Counted from the stretch's first letter, positions 1 to 6,888 are shown. The stretch is 18,098 bases of DNA from Desulfobulbaceae bacterium UBA2775 (GCA_002352445.1 DEIL01000151.1:1-18098); one strand, 5' to 3'. Numbers and translations are program-made. The notes: generated from the sequence alone by a model not told the origin.

Positions 1-2
1 TG

Positions 3-308
3 TTCAAGGATAAGTCGGGCAACAGGATATCACAGAACACTGTGAGGGGGGTTTGGAAGAGATGCCTTGCTACTGCCGGAGTGGAGTACAGGAAAATTCA
101 TTCAACCCGTCATACGTTCGCATCTTATCTATTGTCAGGCGGTGCGGATCTGTTCTATGTTTCTAAGATGCTCGGTCATGCCAATATTCAGATGATTTCC
201 GATGTTTATGGTCATCTGGTTCCTGATAGAGATAGGAGCGTCATGAATATTATTGACGGTCAACTTGGTCAAGCAAACCGGTCAACGCAAATAAAAAAAG
301 CACTGTAA
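3..308 (+). CDS. Tyrosine recombinase/phage-type integrase, C-terminal part (5' end outside window)
   Basis: The open frame runs in from the left edge without a start, so only about the last 101 residues are seen. They hold the C-terminal catalytic half of a tyrosine recombinase: an H-x-x-R box (HSTRHTFASYLL), the LGH motif (MLGHANIQ) and the nucleophile tyrosine in the following V-Y-G-H segment. The family cuts and rejoins DNA through a 3'-phosphotyrosine bond, and members next to a tRNA gene usually integrate phages or islands. The gene points at tRNA-Leu and its stop lies 30 bp from the tRNA 3' end, the normal position of an integrase at an element boundary. The last codons (KKAL-stop) lie inside the terminator hairpin of the opposite-strand operon. 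A GTG at 42 is the first start-like codon, but homology to the fold continues upstream of it, so it is not the real start. Element type (prophage or island) cannot be told. Confidence 0.9.
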   Translation, partial: FKDKSGNRISQNTVRGVWKRCLATAGVEYRKIHSTRHTFASYLLSGGADLFYVSKMLGHANIQMISDVYGHLVPDRDRSVMNIIDGQLGQANRSTQIKKAL

Positions 309-329
309 CCGGTTAAGATCACAGTGCTT
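291..329 (-). terminator. Rho-independent terminator of the gap-secG-tRNA-Leu operon
   Basis: Read on the minus strand, a 9-bp perfect stem (AAGCACTGT / ACAGTGCTT) with a 14-nt loop is followed by a run of seven T residues. It starts 10 nt past the tRNA 3' end, as expected for the end of the minus-strand operon. It overlaps the last four codons and the stop of the plus-strand integrase. Confidence 0.8.
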
Positions 330-338
330 AATTTCCAA

Positions 339-370
339 TGGTGCCGAAGGCCGGAGTCGAACCGGCACGG
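339..370. other. Candidate attachment site (3' end of tRNA-Leu)
   Basis: Integrases of this type commonly recombine within the T-arm and 3' end of a tRNA gene, and the recombinase gene ends 30 bp away. The tRNA is intact here, as it is at the junction where the element supplies the missing 3' end. The matching second copy, which would define the core, is not in the window, so the exact site is inferred. Confidence 0.35.
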
Positions 371-423
371 GCTAGCCCACACGCCCCTCAAGCGTGCGCG
401 TCTACCAATTCCACCACTTCGGC
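339..423 (-). tRNA. tRNA-Leu(GAG), CCA encoded
   Basis: The minus strand folds into a class II tRNA. The acceptor stem GCCGAAG pairs fully with CTTCGGC, followed by discriminator A and an encoded CCA. The D-arm has the typical leucine segment AATTGGTAGACGC. The anticodon stem CACGC/GCGTG closes the loop TTGAGGG, giving anticodon GAG (complement at 387-389). A long variable arm (GGGC-TA-GCCC) and the T-arm GCCGG-TTCGACT-CCGGC follow. The tRNA lies 19 bp past secG on the same strand and is probably cotranscribed with it. Its 3' end faces the integrase, so it is the likely integration target. Confidence 0.97.
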
Positions 424-442
424 ACTCATATAAAAAATAGCT

Positions 443-808
443 TTACTGTGCTGCACCCTCTTTTGAAGATTGTCCTTCAGCTGCCGGAACCTCCATACCC
501 TTGTCTTCCTCGGCCAGAGGTTTAGCGACCTGCTGCACAGGTTGCTCAGCTGTCACTCCACTCATCACGGAGGATGTGCCGGACTGAGCCGACATATACG
601 CCAGGCTAACCGAGGTTAACATAAAAATTACGGCTACAGCAGTTGTAATTTTATTCAGTAACGGCAGAGGTCCTTCTGTGCCAAAAAGTGACTGACTGGA
701 ACCACCAAATGTAGCTCCTATATCCGCACCCTTACCATGCTGGAGCAGTACTATGCCGACCAGGAAAAGGCTGACAACAACGTGTACAATTGTAAGTAAA
801 TTCTGCAT
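443..808 (-). CDS. secG: Preprotein translocase subunit SecG
   Basis: SecG is the small inner-membrane subunit of the SecYEG channel and supports SecA-driven protein export. The 121-residue product has the family layout: a first membrane helix (about residues 4-22, LLTIVHVVVSLFLVGIVLL), the conserved cytoplasmic loop with Q-x-GKGA and the G-rich GGSSQSLFG segment, a second helix (about 50-70), and a variable Glu/Gln/Ala-rich tail. I place the start at the ATG at 808 (MQNLLTIVH), which has GAGG just upstream. A TTG at 817 in the same frame would add three residues (MRF). The gene follows tpiA by 17 bp with this start, the common tpiA-secG pairing, and precedes tRNA-Leu. Confidence 0.95.
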   Translation of the reverse strand: MQNLLTIVHVVVSLFLVGIVLLQHGKGADIGATFGGSSQSLFGTEGPLPLLNKITTAVAVIFMLTSVSLAYMSAQSGTSSVMSGVTAEQPVQQVAKPLAEEDKGMEVPAAEGQSSKEGAAQ

Positions 809-825
809 AAACCTCAACTACCAGG

Positions 826-1581
826 TTAGTTTTCAAAATTAATAATACGCCCGAACGAATCCGCGTCCAAGGCAGCACCACCAACGAGGGCACCATCAAT
901 ATCAGGCTGAGCCATCAGCTCATCAACATTAGCAGGCTTAACCGAGCCACCATACAGTATTCTTGTTTGCTCGGCAATATTTTTTTCATAAATTTGTCCA
1001 ATAAGTTTTCTGAGAAAAGCGTGAACCTCTTGTGCCTGTTCTTTGCTGGCCGTTTTTCCCGTTCCAATTGCCCAGACAGGTTCATAGGCGATGACGATTT
1101 TTCCCATATCCGCACTTTCAACACCTGCCAACCCTTTTCGTGTCTGTCGTTCCAGCACAGCAAAGGTTTTTTCCGCCTCTCTTTCCTTAAGAGTTTCCCC
1201 GATGCAGAGGATTGTCAAAAGATCAAAGGAAAGTGCTCCCTTTACTCTTTTATTAACAAGCTCATCGGTCTCCATAAAAATCTGGCGGCGCTCTGAATGT
1301 CCCACTATCGCAGCACTACCTCCTGCATCCTTAACCATAAGCGGTGATATCTCACCGGTGAAGGCACCCTCTTTCTCCCAGCACACATTTTGTGAACTGA
1401 CTATGATGCCACTCCTCTTTATAACGTGGGAGACCTCATTTAACATATTACAGGGAGGAGCAAGAAGTACTTCCCTATCGGCAAAGTCAGAGCATGCCCT
1501 GGAAACATCCGCAGCCAGTTGACACCCCTCCACTGTCGTCATATGCATCTTCCAGTTGCCGGCTATAAGTGCTTTTCTCAT
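826..1581 (-). CDS. tpiA: Triosephosphate isomerase
   Basis: The enzyme interconverts dihydroxyacetone phosphate and glyceraldehyde 3-phosphate in glycolysis and gluconeogenesis. The 251-residue product has the full TIM-barrel signature: N-W-K with Lys11, the electrophile His95 in IVGHSERR, the base Glu167 in AYEPVWAIGTG, and the phosphate-binding loops YGGSVKP and GALVGGAAL. The length is close to the usual 250-255. The frame stays open up to 1683, but those 34 codons overlap pgk and do not look like TIM. The ATG at 1581 (MRKALIAGNWK) is preceded by AGGAG at about 8 nt and is the real start. It lies 43 bp after pgk in the same operon, upstream of secG. Confidence 0.97.
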   Translation of the reverse strand: MRKALIAGNWKMHMTTVEGCQLAADVSRACSDFADREVLLAPPCNMLNEVSHVIKRSGIIVSSQNVCWEKEGAFTGEISPLMVKDAGGSAAIVGHSERRQIFMETDELVNKRVKGALSFDLLTILCIGETLKEREAEKTFAVLERQTRKGLAGVESADMGKIVIAYEPVWAIGTGKTASKEQAQEVHAFLRKLIGQIYEKNIAEQTRILYGGSVKPANVDELMAQPDIDGALVGGAALDADSFGRIINFEN

Positions 1582-1624
1582 TATATTTTCTCCTGCTTGT
1601 GACATAATTATTAAACTCGGAAAA

Positions 1625-2800
1625 TTAACCCAACACCTCAACCCCCGGCAAAGTCTTACCTTCCATAAGATGCAGGAATGCACCTCCTCCAGTAGACATA
1701 TAGGAGATATTTTTCGATTCGCCGGCCTTTTTTACTGCAGCATTTGAATCCCCGCCACCGGTTATGGAAAGAGCGTGGGAATTGGCGACAACCTGGCAAA
1801 GCACCATCGTCCCTCTGGCGAAGGCATCCATTTCAAATGCACCCATTGGCCCGTTCCACACTATTGTCCGGGCATCGTCCAGCGCCTCTTTAAATAGAAT
1901 TGTCGATGCCGGGCCGATATCGAGTGCCATCCATTCTACAGGTATATCCCGGTAGGTAACATTTTTAACAACCGCGTCGGCAGCAAACTTGTCAGCAACA
2001 ACAAAGTCAACAGGAAGGTAGAGTTTGACTCCTTTCTTATCGGCAGCATCCATTAATTTTTTTGCAGTTTCGAGAAGGTCATCTTCCACCAGGGATCCAC
2101 CAACATCTATCCCCATACTCTTTAAAAAAGTATTGGCCATTGCACCACCAATAATCATTCGGTCAACCCTGTCCAGCAGATTTTCGAGAGCACCAAGCTT
2201 TGAAGACACCTTGGCCCCTCCAACCAGTGCGACAAGAGGCCGCACTGGTTCATCCATCGCTTTATGGAAATAGTCAATCTCAGTCTCAAGCAGAAAACCG
2301 GCACCTTTTTCCGCCACCCTTTCGGCCACTCCTACAACAGAAGCATGGGACCGGTGCGATACAGCAAAGGCATCGTTGATATAAACATCTGCCAGACGCG
2401 CGAGTTTGTCGGCAAATAACGGGTCATTATCAGTCTCTTCCATATGAAACCGCAGGTTTTCCAGTAACACAACCTGTCCAGCACCCATGCTGTTTACAAT
2501 TTTTTCAGTTTCTTCGCCTATACAGTCAGGAGCCAGCTTCACCTCACTTCCAACCAGCTCCTGCAGATGTCTGGCAACCGGTGCGAGACTGAAGGTTTCA
2601 ACCCGTTGGCCTTTGGGTCTTCCTAAATGTGAGCAGAGAATGAGTTTACCTTTATTCTCAAGCACGTAATTAATCGTGGGCAGGGCCATGCGCATACGAA
2701 TATCATCGGTAATAATAAACTGCTCATCCATGGGCACGTTGAAATCCACCCTGACAAGCACTCTTTTTCCATCAAGTTCAAGGTCTCTGATTGTATTCAT
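1625..2800 (-). CDS. pgk: Phosphoglycerate kinase
   Basis: The enzyme transfers the acyl phosphate of 1,3-bisphosphoglycerate to ADP, the first ATP-forming step of lower glycolysis. The 391-residue product is full length for bacterial Pgk. Motifs seen are RVDFNVP near the N-terminus, the substrate-binding HLGRPKG segment, the hinge/nucleotide segments LVGGAKVSSKL and WNGPMGAFE, and the C-terminal glycine-rich TGGGDSNAAV and STGGGAFL. The start ATG at 2800 is preceded by GGTGG. The 112-bp leader after rimI holds a copy of an intergenic repeat seen also upstream of pilO, a 17-bp tandem duplication and a fragment of a second repeat. The gene sits between rimI and tpiA. Confidence 0.98.
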   Translation of the reverse strand: MNTIRDLELDGKRVLVRVDFNVPMDEQFIITDDIRMRMALPTINYVLENKGKLILCSHLGRPKGQRVETFSLAPVARHLQELVGSEVKLAPDCIGEETEKIVNSMGAGQVVLLENLRFHMEETDNDPLFADKLARLADVYINDAFAVSHRSHASVVGVAERVAEKGAGFLLETEIDYFHKAMDEPVRPLVALVGGAKVSSKLGALENLLDRVDRMIIGGAMANTFLKSMGIDVGGSLVEDDLLETAKKLMDAADKKGVKLYLPVDFVVADKFAADAVVKNVTYRDIPVEWMALDIGPASTILFKEALDDARTIVWNGPMGAFEMDAFARGTMVLCQVVANSHALSITGGGDSNAAVKKAGESKNISYMSTGGGAFLHLMEGKTLPGVEVLG

Positions 2801-2814
2801 AATCCACCAGTATA

Positions 2815-2853
2815 TTAGTACCTTACCACAGAAAATCTGTCATAAAAAACAGG
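2815..2853 (-). repeat. Intergenic repeat, 3' half, upstream of pgk
   Basis: Read on minus, this 39-nt stretch matches 8781-8819 upstream of pilO at 32 of 39 positions without gaps. Shared blocks are TGTTTTTTAT, ACAGA, TTCTG, GTAAGG and ACTAA. It ends 14 bp before the pgk start codon. The 5' end conserved in the other two copies (GGATAAGTGC) is not recognisable here. The function is unknown. Confidence 0.6.
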
Positions 2854-2855
2854 AA

Positions 2856-2889
2856 ATAAGCGTAGACTTCGGATAAGCGTAAACTTCCA
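2856..2889. repeat. 17-bp tandem duplication in the rimI-pgk spacer
   Basis: Two adjacent 17-bp units, 2856-2872 and 2873-2889, share 14 positions (both begin ATAAGCGTA and carry ACTTC). They lie where the 5' half of the intergenic repeat would be, so this copy was probably rearranged by local duplication. Confidence 0.6.
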
Positions 2890-2892
2890 GAG

Positions 2893-2907
2893 CTTAAACC
2901 ACAGAGG
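2893..2907. repeat. Fragment matching the sfsA-lepB inverted repeat arm
   Basis: The stretch CTTAAACCACAGAGG equals the left arm at 5641-5664 with nine bases (AAGAGCACA) missing. The gap lies between two CACA steps, so a slippage deletion would explain it. It has no matching right arm here. It may be a decayed copy or a coincidence of a short simple sequence. Confidence 0.35.
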
Positions 2908-2912
2908 CCGCC

Positions 2913-3374
2913 TTAGTCTTTCTCCGGAGACTCGCGGGAAAGGATTTTATTCATTACCAGGGCATCACTCTTAGGACGACTATAGTAAGCTTTGCGCCTG
3001 CTAACCTGCTTATAATCAAATTTTTCATACAGGTGTTTGGCGGCCAAATTTTTGTCGGCGACTTCCAGGAAAATTGAAGCCACTTTCTGCTCTCTACACT
3101 CCTTTTCAAATCGAGCTAAAAGAGTGGATGCCACGCCACATTTTCTTTTAGACCGGGTAACTGAAATTCTCAGTAGTTCTGCCTCTTCTCCCACCCGTAA
3201 TCCACAGCACCAGCCGACTATGGCGTTGCCGTAATCCTCATAAGCCACCAACTGTATGCCACGAGGTCTGTCCAGTTCCTCGTGCACCGCCCCCCTGGAC
3301 CATCCGGAGTTCAATGCCTGTTCAAGACCAGTCACTTCTGCCAGATCATCCGGCAAAAGTCGGCGAACATACAT
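2913..3374 (-). CDS. rimI: Ribosomal-protein-alanine N-acetyltransferase (RimI-like GNAT)
   Basis: RimI acetylates the N-terminal alanine of ribosomal protein S18 using acetyl-CoA. The 153-residue product is a single GNAT domain of normal length. The features seen are a W-S-x-G-x-V-x-E segment near residue 25, E-A-E-L-L-R-I-S-V-T leading into the acetyl-CoA pyrophosphate loop (KRKCGVASTLL), F-L-E-V-A-D-K-N-x-A-A-K-H-L-Y-E, and the C-terminal RRKAYYSRP-x-S-D-A-L-V-M that typifies RimI rather than other GNATs. The loop is less basic than the usual R-R-x-G-x-G/A. The gene begins 5 bp after the gap stop and is surely cotranscribed with it. Another GNAT substrate cannot be excluded. Confidence 0.85.
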   Translation of the reverse strand: MYVRRLLPDDLAEVTGLEQALNSGWSRGAVHEELDRPRGIQLVAYEDYGNAIVGWCCGLRVGEEAELLRISVTRSKRKCGVASTLLARFEKECREQKVASIFLEVADKNLAAKHLYEKFDYKQVSRRKAYYSRPKSDALVMNKILSRESPEKD

Positions 3375-3379
3375 TTGAC

Positions 3380-4597
3380 CTAAAGCATTTCCCCGGCCAC
3401 TTTCACTATCAGATCACCAAGCATATTGGTATAGCTGCCAAGCTCATTATCATACCAGCCATAAACAACAGCCTGGGTTACCGGGACATTAAAAACAGGA
3501 TCAGTACCGGGAACCAGACATTCAGCTTTAATCTGCTCCAGATTGACCTGGATACTGGCAGTGCGGGTATGGGTCTCAGACCCTTCTATCACAGCCGCAG
3601 CCGCTGGAGATCCCAGGATATCCGAGGAGACATTGTGTTTTTCAGTAAACAGCAGATAAGAATTGTTTCCTGCAAAATCCTTATAAATACCGTTTATGGT
3701 TCCCCTCTTAATCGGGCTGTCGATCTCATCCTGCAGGTTCAGAACAAGAACAATGAGAGAGCCTGAAGAGGTGGGAATACGCACGGATTCGGCCATAAAC
3801 CCGATAGAAGCCATTTCCGGAATAACCAGGGCCAGTGCTTTTGCTGCACCGGTTGTGGTCAGGATGATATTATTAAGGATCGAACGATTCTTCCTGAGAT
3901 CAACGGCCCCGGCCTTGGGCAGTCTGTCAAGGACCTGCTGACTTCCTGTTGCCGCATGTACAGTCACCATTGAGGCACTGAGAATCTTATCAGCCCCGAT
4001 TTTCTCCATAAGCGGTTTGATCATATAGGAGAGACATGTTGTAGTACACGATGCGGCTGAAATCAGAGAGTGTTGACCCGAATCATACATTTCATCATTA
4101 ATTCCCATCACCGTAGTAATGGCATCTTCAGGCATCTCCAAACCTTTTGATTTAATTTTGAACGGGGCAGAGAGAACCACCTTTTCAGCCCCTGCCTGCA
4201 TATGGCCCCGCAGGGCCCCGCTGCCGGCGTAAGAATCTGCAGTAGGATCAGTAAAGCCGCCTGTCGTATCGACAACAAGCTTTACACCATTCTCATGCCA
4301 GGCGATATCCTTCGGGTTTCGGGCAGTACGAAGAATAGTTACCGGAACACCGTCCACAACCATTGAACCATTTTTTTCATTTAACTCCTCAATCACCTGT
4401 GGACATTTATGCCCATACAGGTAGGTACCTAACCGTCCGTAGGTTGAATCCCGTTCCAGCATTGCCGCAAGATCATCCAGCCCGCAACCGACTTCACGAC
4501 CGATATTTACAACTATTCCTGAAAAATGTTTTCTCGATACGTGGTGCCAGAGTGAAAGCTTTCCTATTCGGCCCAAACCATTGATACCTAATTTCAT
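3380..4597 (-). CDS. gap: Glyceraldehyde-3-phosphate dehydrogenase, long divergent form
   Basis: The enzyme oxidises and phosphorylates glyceraldehyde 3-phosphate to 1,3-bisphosphoglycerate with reduction of NAD(P). Seen are the Rossmann motif NGLGRIGK at residues 6-13, the catalytic cysteine at about 184 in SAASCTTTC, the partner histidine at about 214 in TVHAATG, and the C-terminal WYDNELGSYTN. At 405 residues it is about 70 longer than the usual 330-340, with extra sequence in the N-terminal domain and near the C-terminus. The usual Asn-Asp that binds the NAD ribose is replaced by Asn-Ile-Gly-Arg (residues 31-34), which may alter cofactor preference (inference). The ATG at 4597 follows a good AGGAG. 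An in-frame ATG at 4654 would add 19 residues unlike the family. It is the first gene of the minus-strand operon. Confidence 0.93.
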   Translation of the reverse strand: MKLGINGLGRIGKLSLWHHVSRKHFSGIVVNIGREVGCGLDDLAAMLERDSTYGRLGTYLYGHKCPQVIEELNEKNGSMVVDGVPVTILRTARNPKDIAWHENGVKLVVDTTGGFTDPTADSYAGSGALRGHMQAGAEKVVLSAPFKIKSKGLEMPEDAITTVMGINDEMYDSGQHSLISAASCTTTCLSYMIKPLMEKIGADKILSASMVTVHAATGSQQVLDRLPKAGAVDLRKNRSILNNIILTTTGAAKALALVIPEMASIGFMAESVRIPTSSGSLIVLVLNLQDEIDSPIKRGTINGIYKDFAGNNSYLLFTEKHNVSSDILGSPAAAAVIEGSETHTRTASIQVNLEQIKAECLVPGTDPVFNVPVTQAVVYGWYDNELGSYTNMLGDLIVKVAGEML

Positions 4598-4681
4598 AGC
4601 AATGCTTCTCCTTTCTTTGTAGAATGGTATGCTTGCATCGACATTTAAATGCATCCCCTGATCCGTTTAAATGTCTACACC

Positions 4682-4779
4682 TTAGTGCCTTATTCCTAAT
4701 TTTCTTGTTTCTTAAGACAGAATATAAAGAACTCCTTTTCAATTCTGAATGTTAGGAATCACCACCAGAGCACTTATCC
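4682..4779 (-). repeat. Intergenic repeat copy upstream of gap
   Basis: On minus this 98-bp stretch begins GGATAAGTGCT and ends GGAATAAGGCACTAA. The 97-bp copy at 8723-8819 begins GGATAAGTGCC and ends GGAGTAAGGCACTAA. The interior is only weakly similar, but the conserved ends and equal length indicate common origin. It lies sense to gap, 84 bp before its start, and includes the best gap promoter candidate. Confidence 0.6.
4721..4749 (-). promoter_or_regulatory. Candidate sigma-70 promoter of the gap operon
   Basis: On minus, TTCAGA (4744-4749) is followed after 17 bp by TATATT (4721-4726). This gives 4/6 and 5/6 matches to the consensus boxes at the optimal spacing. It lies 124 bp before the gap start, inside the intergenic repeat. 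Confidence 0.4.
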
Positions 4780-4893
4780 CTTTGATAAGAGCTTGTATTA
4801 TTGTTACAAGGATACACCAACCTTTTTATCTATCACTAACTCGTCTGATCCGCAATATGTAACTCAAAATTACTCAGAGGTACTCCCTGGCCC

Positions 4894-5601
4894 ATGCACT
4901 TCGATACCCCCCTTATTCACGGTACACTCATTAAAAGATACAAGAGATTCCTTGCAGATGTCAAGCTGGAGAACAATGAGATCATCACCGTCCACTGCCC
5001 CAATACCGGCACAATGCTCTCCTGCTCAAATCCAGGCAGCGCTGTTTGTCTTTCCACCTCAGACAATCCCAAGAGAAAATATCCACACACCCTGGAGATG
5101 GTTCAGGACAACCGAACCTGGGTAGGGGTGAACACCTCTCGGACAAACAAACTGGTTATTGAAGCAATAGAAAAGGAATTGATCCCTGAATTCTCAGGGG
5201 CAGACAGTGTCAAGGCCGAGGTAAAAACATCCCCGGAGAGTCGACTTGACCTCCTTGTTACCCAAGGCATGCTGGACACTTATGTGGAGATTAAGAACTG
5301 TTCCCTGGCTGTTGATGGCTGTGCCATGTTCCCTGACGCGGTAACAGTCAGAGGAACTAAACACCTCAATGAGCTGATCAGGCTGAAAAAGGAAGGATTT
5401 AACAGTTGCATATTTTTCCTCGTCCAGAGAATGGATGCCGACAGATTTTCCCCGGCTGCCCATATTGATAAGGTCTATGCCAAAACAATCGTACGGGCGG
5501 CAAATGAAGGAGTACAAGTTCTTGTCTATCAGGCTGAGGTAACTCCAGCAGGCATACAGGTGGTGCGCTCTCTACCGCACACTGTCAAACACTCCTGTTA
5601 G
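4894..5601 (+). CDS. sfsA: SfsA family protein (sugar fermentation stimulation protein homologue)
   Basis: The 235-residue product covers the whole SfsA family. Recognisable blocks are the N-terminal KRYKRFLADV, the HCPNTG-TM segment, TWVGVNT near residue 75, the acidic nuclease-like core SRLDLLV...YVEIKNC (about residues 123-142), FPDAVTVRGTKHL, and CIFFLVQR-D-x-F-P near the C-terminus. The E. coli member was described as a DNA-binding regulator affecting maltose metabolism. The fold carries a PD-(D/E)XK-like nuclease core, and the biochemical role is still unsettled. It stands alone on plus, divergent from gap and convergent with lepB. The ATG at 4894 has AGAGG 13 nt upstream, a long spacing, so translation may be weak. 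Confidence 0.93.
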   Translation: MHFDTPLIHGTLIKRYKRFLADVKLENNEIITVHCPNTGTMLSCSNPGSAVCLSTSDNPKRKYPHTLEMVQDNRTWVGVNTSRTNKLVIEAIEKELIPEFSGADSVKAEVKTSPESRLDLLVTQGMLDTYVEIKNCSLAVDGCAMFPDAVTVRGTKHLNELIRLKKEGFNSCIFFLVQRMDADRFSPAAHIDKVYAKTIVRAANEGVQVLVYQAEVTPAGIQVVRSLPHTVKHSC

Positions 5602-5645
5602 ATATTACTCCGTAAAAGCAGTCTTAAAAAACAGGTAAAACTTAA

Positions 5646-5709
5646 ACCACAAAGAGCACAGAGGACAAAAAGAAATTCTTTTCTCTGTGTCCTCTGTGCT
5701 CTTTGTGGT
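5646..5709. repeat. 22-bp perfect inverted repeat between sfsA and lepB
   Basis: Arms at 5646-5667 and 5688-5709 are exact reverse complements (starting ACCACAAAGAGCACAGAGG), with a 20-nt loop that itself contains AAAAGAA-A-TTCTTTT. The arm is built of CACA/GAGG steps. It lies between convergent genes and is followed by short A/T runs, so it may act as a bidirectional terminator. Simple arms of this type resemble dispersed palindromes known from several bacterial genomes (general knowledge, not checked). Confidence 0.85.
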
Positions 5710-5761
5710 GAAAAACTATAGCTTTTGGGTTGGGGCATCGCCAGCGATGGTAATGTATCAA

Positions 5762-6406
5762 TCAATCAATCAAATTAGCTATGCGCCCCCACCGTATTGA
5801 GGCAAAACGGTCAAGGGAGAAGAGAGGTTCTTTAATATCCCAGGACCAGTAAAGTATAAAGGCTTTGCCTAGAATATCTTTTTGATCCACAAAGCCCCAA
5901 AACCGGCTGTCATAACTGTTATCCCGGTTATCTCCCATGACAAAGATCCGATCTTCCGGAACCAGAATCGGGCCCAGACTATCCCTTGGACTCGCTTTTG
6001 GATCCAGCATTGTATCAGATGCTATATGGGCATGGGGATCATTGATCGGGCTTCCATTAACAAACACCTTTTTGTCACGTATTTCGACAGTGTCACCAGG
6101 GGTACCGATCACGCGCTTGATATAGTCAACGGAACGATCCTTTGGAAACCGAAAGACAACAACATCTCCCTGGGAAACATCTTTGAAGGGAACCATCAGA
6201 GTACCCTTAAATGGAATTCTTAAGCCGTAAATAAACTTATTCACCAATAAGTGATCACCTATCTGCAGTGTCGGCAACATAGACCCGGAGGGTATTTTAA
6301 AAGCCTGTATCACGAATGTTCTGATAAACAGGGCAAGAATAATTGCAATAACTATTGCCTCAAAATACTCTCTGAAAACAGATTTTTTTCTTCCTTCTAT
6401 AGACAA
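5762..6406 (-). CDS. lepB: Signal peptidase I
   Basis: This membrane serine protease removes signal peptides from exported proteins. The 214-residue product has one N-terminal membrane helix (about residues 14-35), then box B with the nucleophile Ser42 (IPSGSML), box D with the general base Lys97 (YIKRVIGTPGD), and box E GDNRDNSYDSR at residues 158-168. Length and spacing are those of the single-span bacterial type. The start is TTG at 6406, supported by AGAGG about 8 nt upstream. The stop codon lies in a short (ATCA)4 run at 5757-5772. The gene is convergent with sfsA and divergent from pilM over a 604-bp gap. It could also process non-lipoprotein precursors encoded here, such as PilP. Confidence 0.96.
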   Translation of the reverse strand: MSIEGRKKSVFREYFEAIVIAIILALFIRTFVIQAFKIPSGSMLPTLQIGDHLLVNKFIYGLRIPFKGTLMVPFKDVSQGDVVVFRFPKDRSVDYIKRVIGTPGDTVEIRDKKVFVNGSPINDPHAHIASDTMLDPKASPRDSLGPILVPEDRIFVMGDNRDNSYDSRFWGFVDQKDILGKAFILYWSWDIKEPLFSLDRFASIRWGRIANLID

Positions 6407-6713
6407 ACTCTTACCTCTTTTCCCTTATGGCATCGTAAAAACTCTTCATCCGGAGTCTCACAGGCTCGCTTACCTGCTTTTCCGTGCTGCATATGAAGTT
6501 TTTTCTTGCCACTTTTAATTAGAAATTATCCTACCGCCACCATTAGTTGCCTTCATCTTTTCGCTTATCCGAAATATTACTTGATTGGCAGAACAATTTG
6601 ACTTTAAGACCTGACCCAAAATCCAACCAGACAAAACTACTTGAAATCATCATAAATTACAAGAAAGTTGACAAAATATCTCTTCCCATTGTTCGGCCTT
6701 TATCCCTCCTCTC

Positions 6714-6759
6714 GTATAAATATTTATACCCTTCCTCCTGCAGGTATAAATATTTATAC
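6714..6759. promoter_or_regulatory. Pair of identical 16-bp palindromes (candidate operator)
   Basis: GTATAAATATTTATAC occurs at 6714-6729 and again at 6744-6759. Each is a perfect palindrome, and the centres are 30 bp apart, close to three helix turns. Both are preceded by a CCTCCT step, so the unit is a near 30-bp direct repeat. This arrangement suits two dimers of one regulator binding on the same face. The palindromes lie about 250 bp before pilM and 310 bp before lepB. The regulator is unknown. Confidence 0.6.
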
Positions 6760-6888
6760 ACAATATAAGGAACCACTGCCAGGCAAACCAACAACATATT
6801 GTGGTACTCTACCCCAACCAGTAATTTAAGCACGAGATTAAACTCCCAATGCCATAAACATTTTTCTCTATTTGTCCTTCTCTTTTCC

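Noticed and set aside
967..1522. Open frames on plus across tpiA (967-1296 and 1091-1522)
   Set aside because: They are antisense shadows of the clearly conserved tpiA gene and have no family features of their own.
1582..1683. N-terminal extension of tpiA into pgk
   Set aside because: The extra 34 codons overlap the pgk end, do not resemble triosephosphate isomerase, and a proper ribosome-binding site lies at ATG 1581.
5757..5772. (ATCA)4 run containing the lepB stop codon, considered as a phase-variable tract
   Set aside because: Removing one unit leaves the same stop and the same last residues, so slippage would not switch the gene. Four units is also short.
6586..6604. Sigma-54-like TTGGCA...TTTGA motif upstream of pilM
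   Set aside because: The second box lacks GC at the required spacing from GG, and the site lies over 400 bp from pilM.
6547..6768. 73-codon open frame from a TTG in the lepB-pilM gap
   Set aside because: It lacks a ribosome-binding site, has no recognisable domain, and its C-terminal end is encoded by the palindromes, giving the repeated KYLY text.
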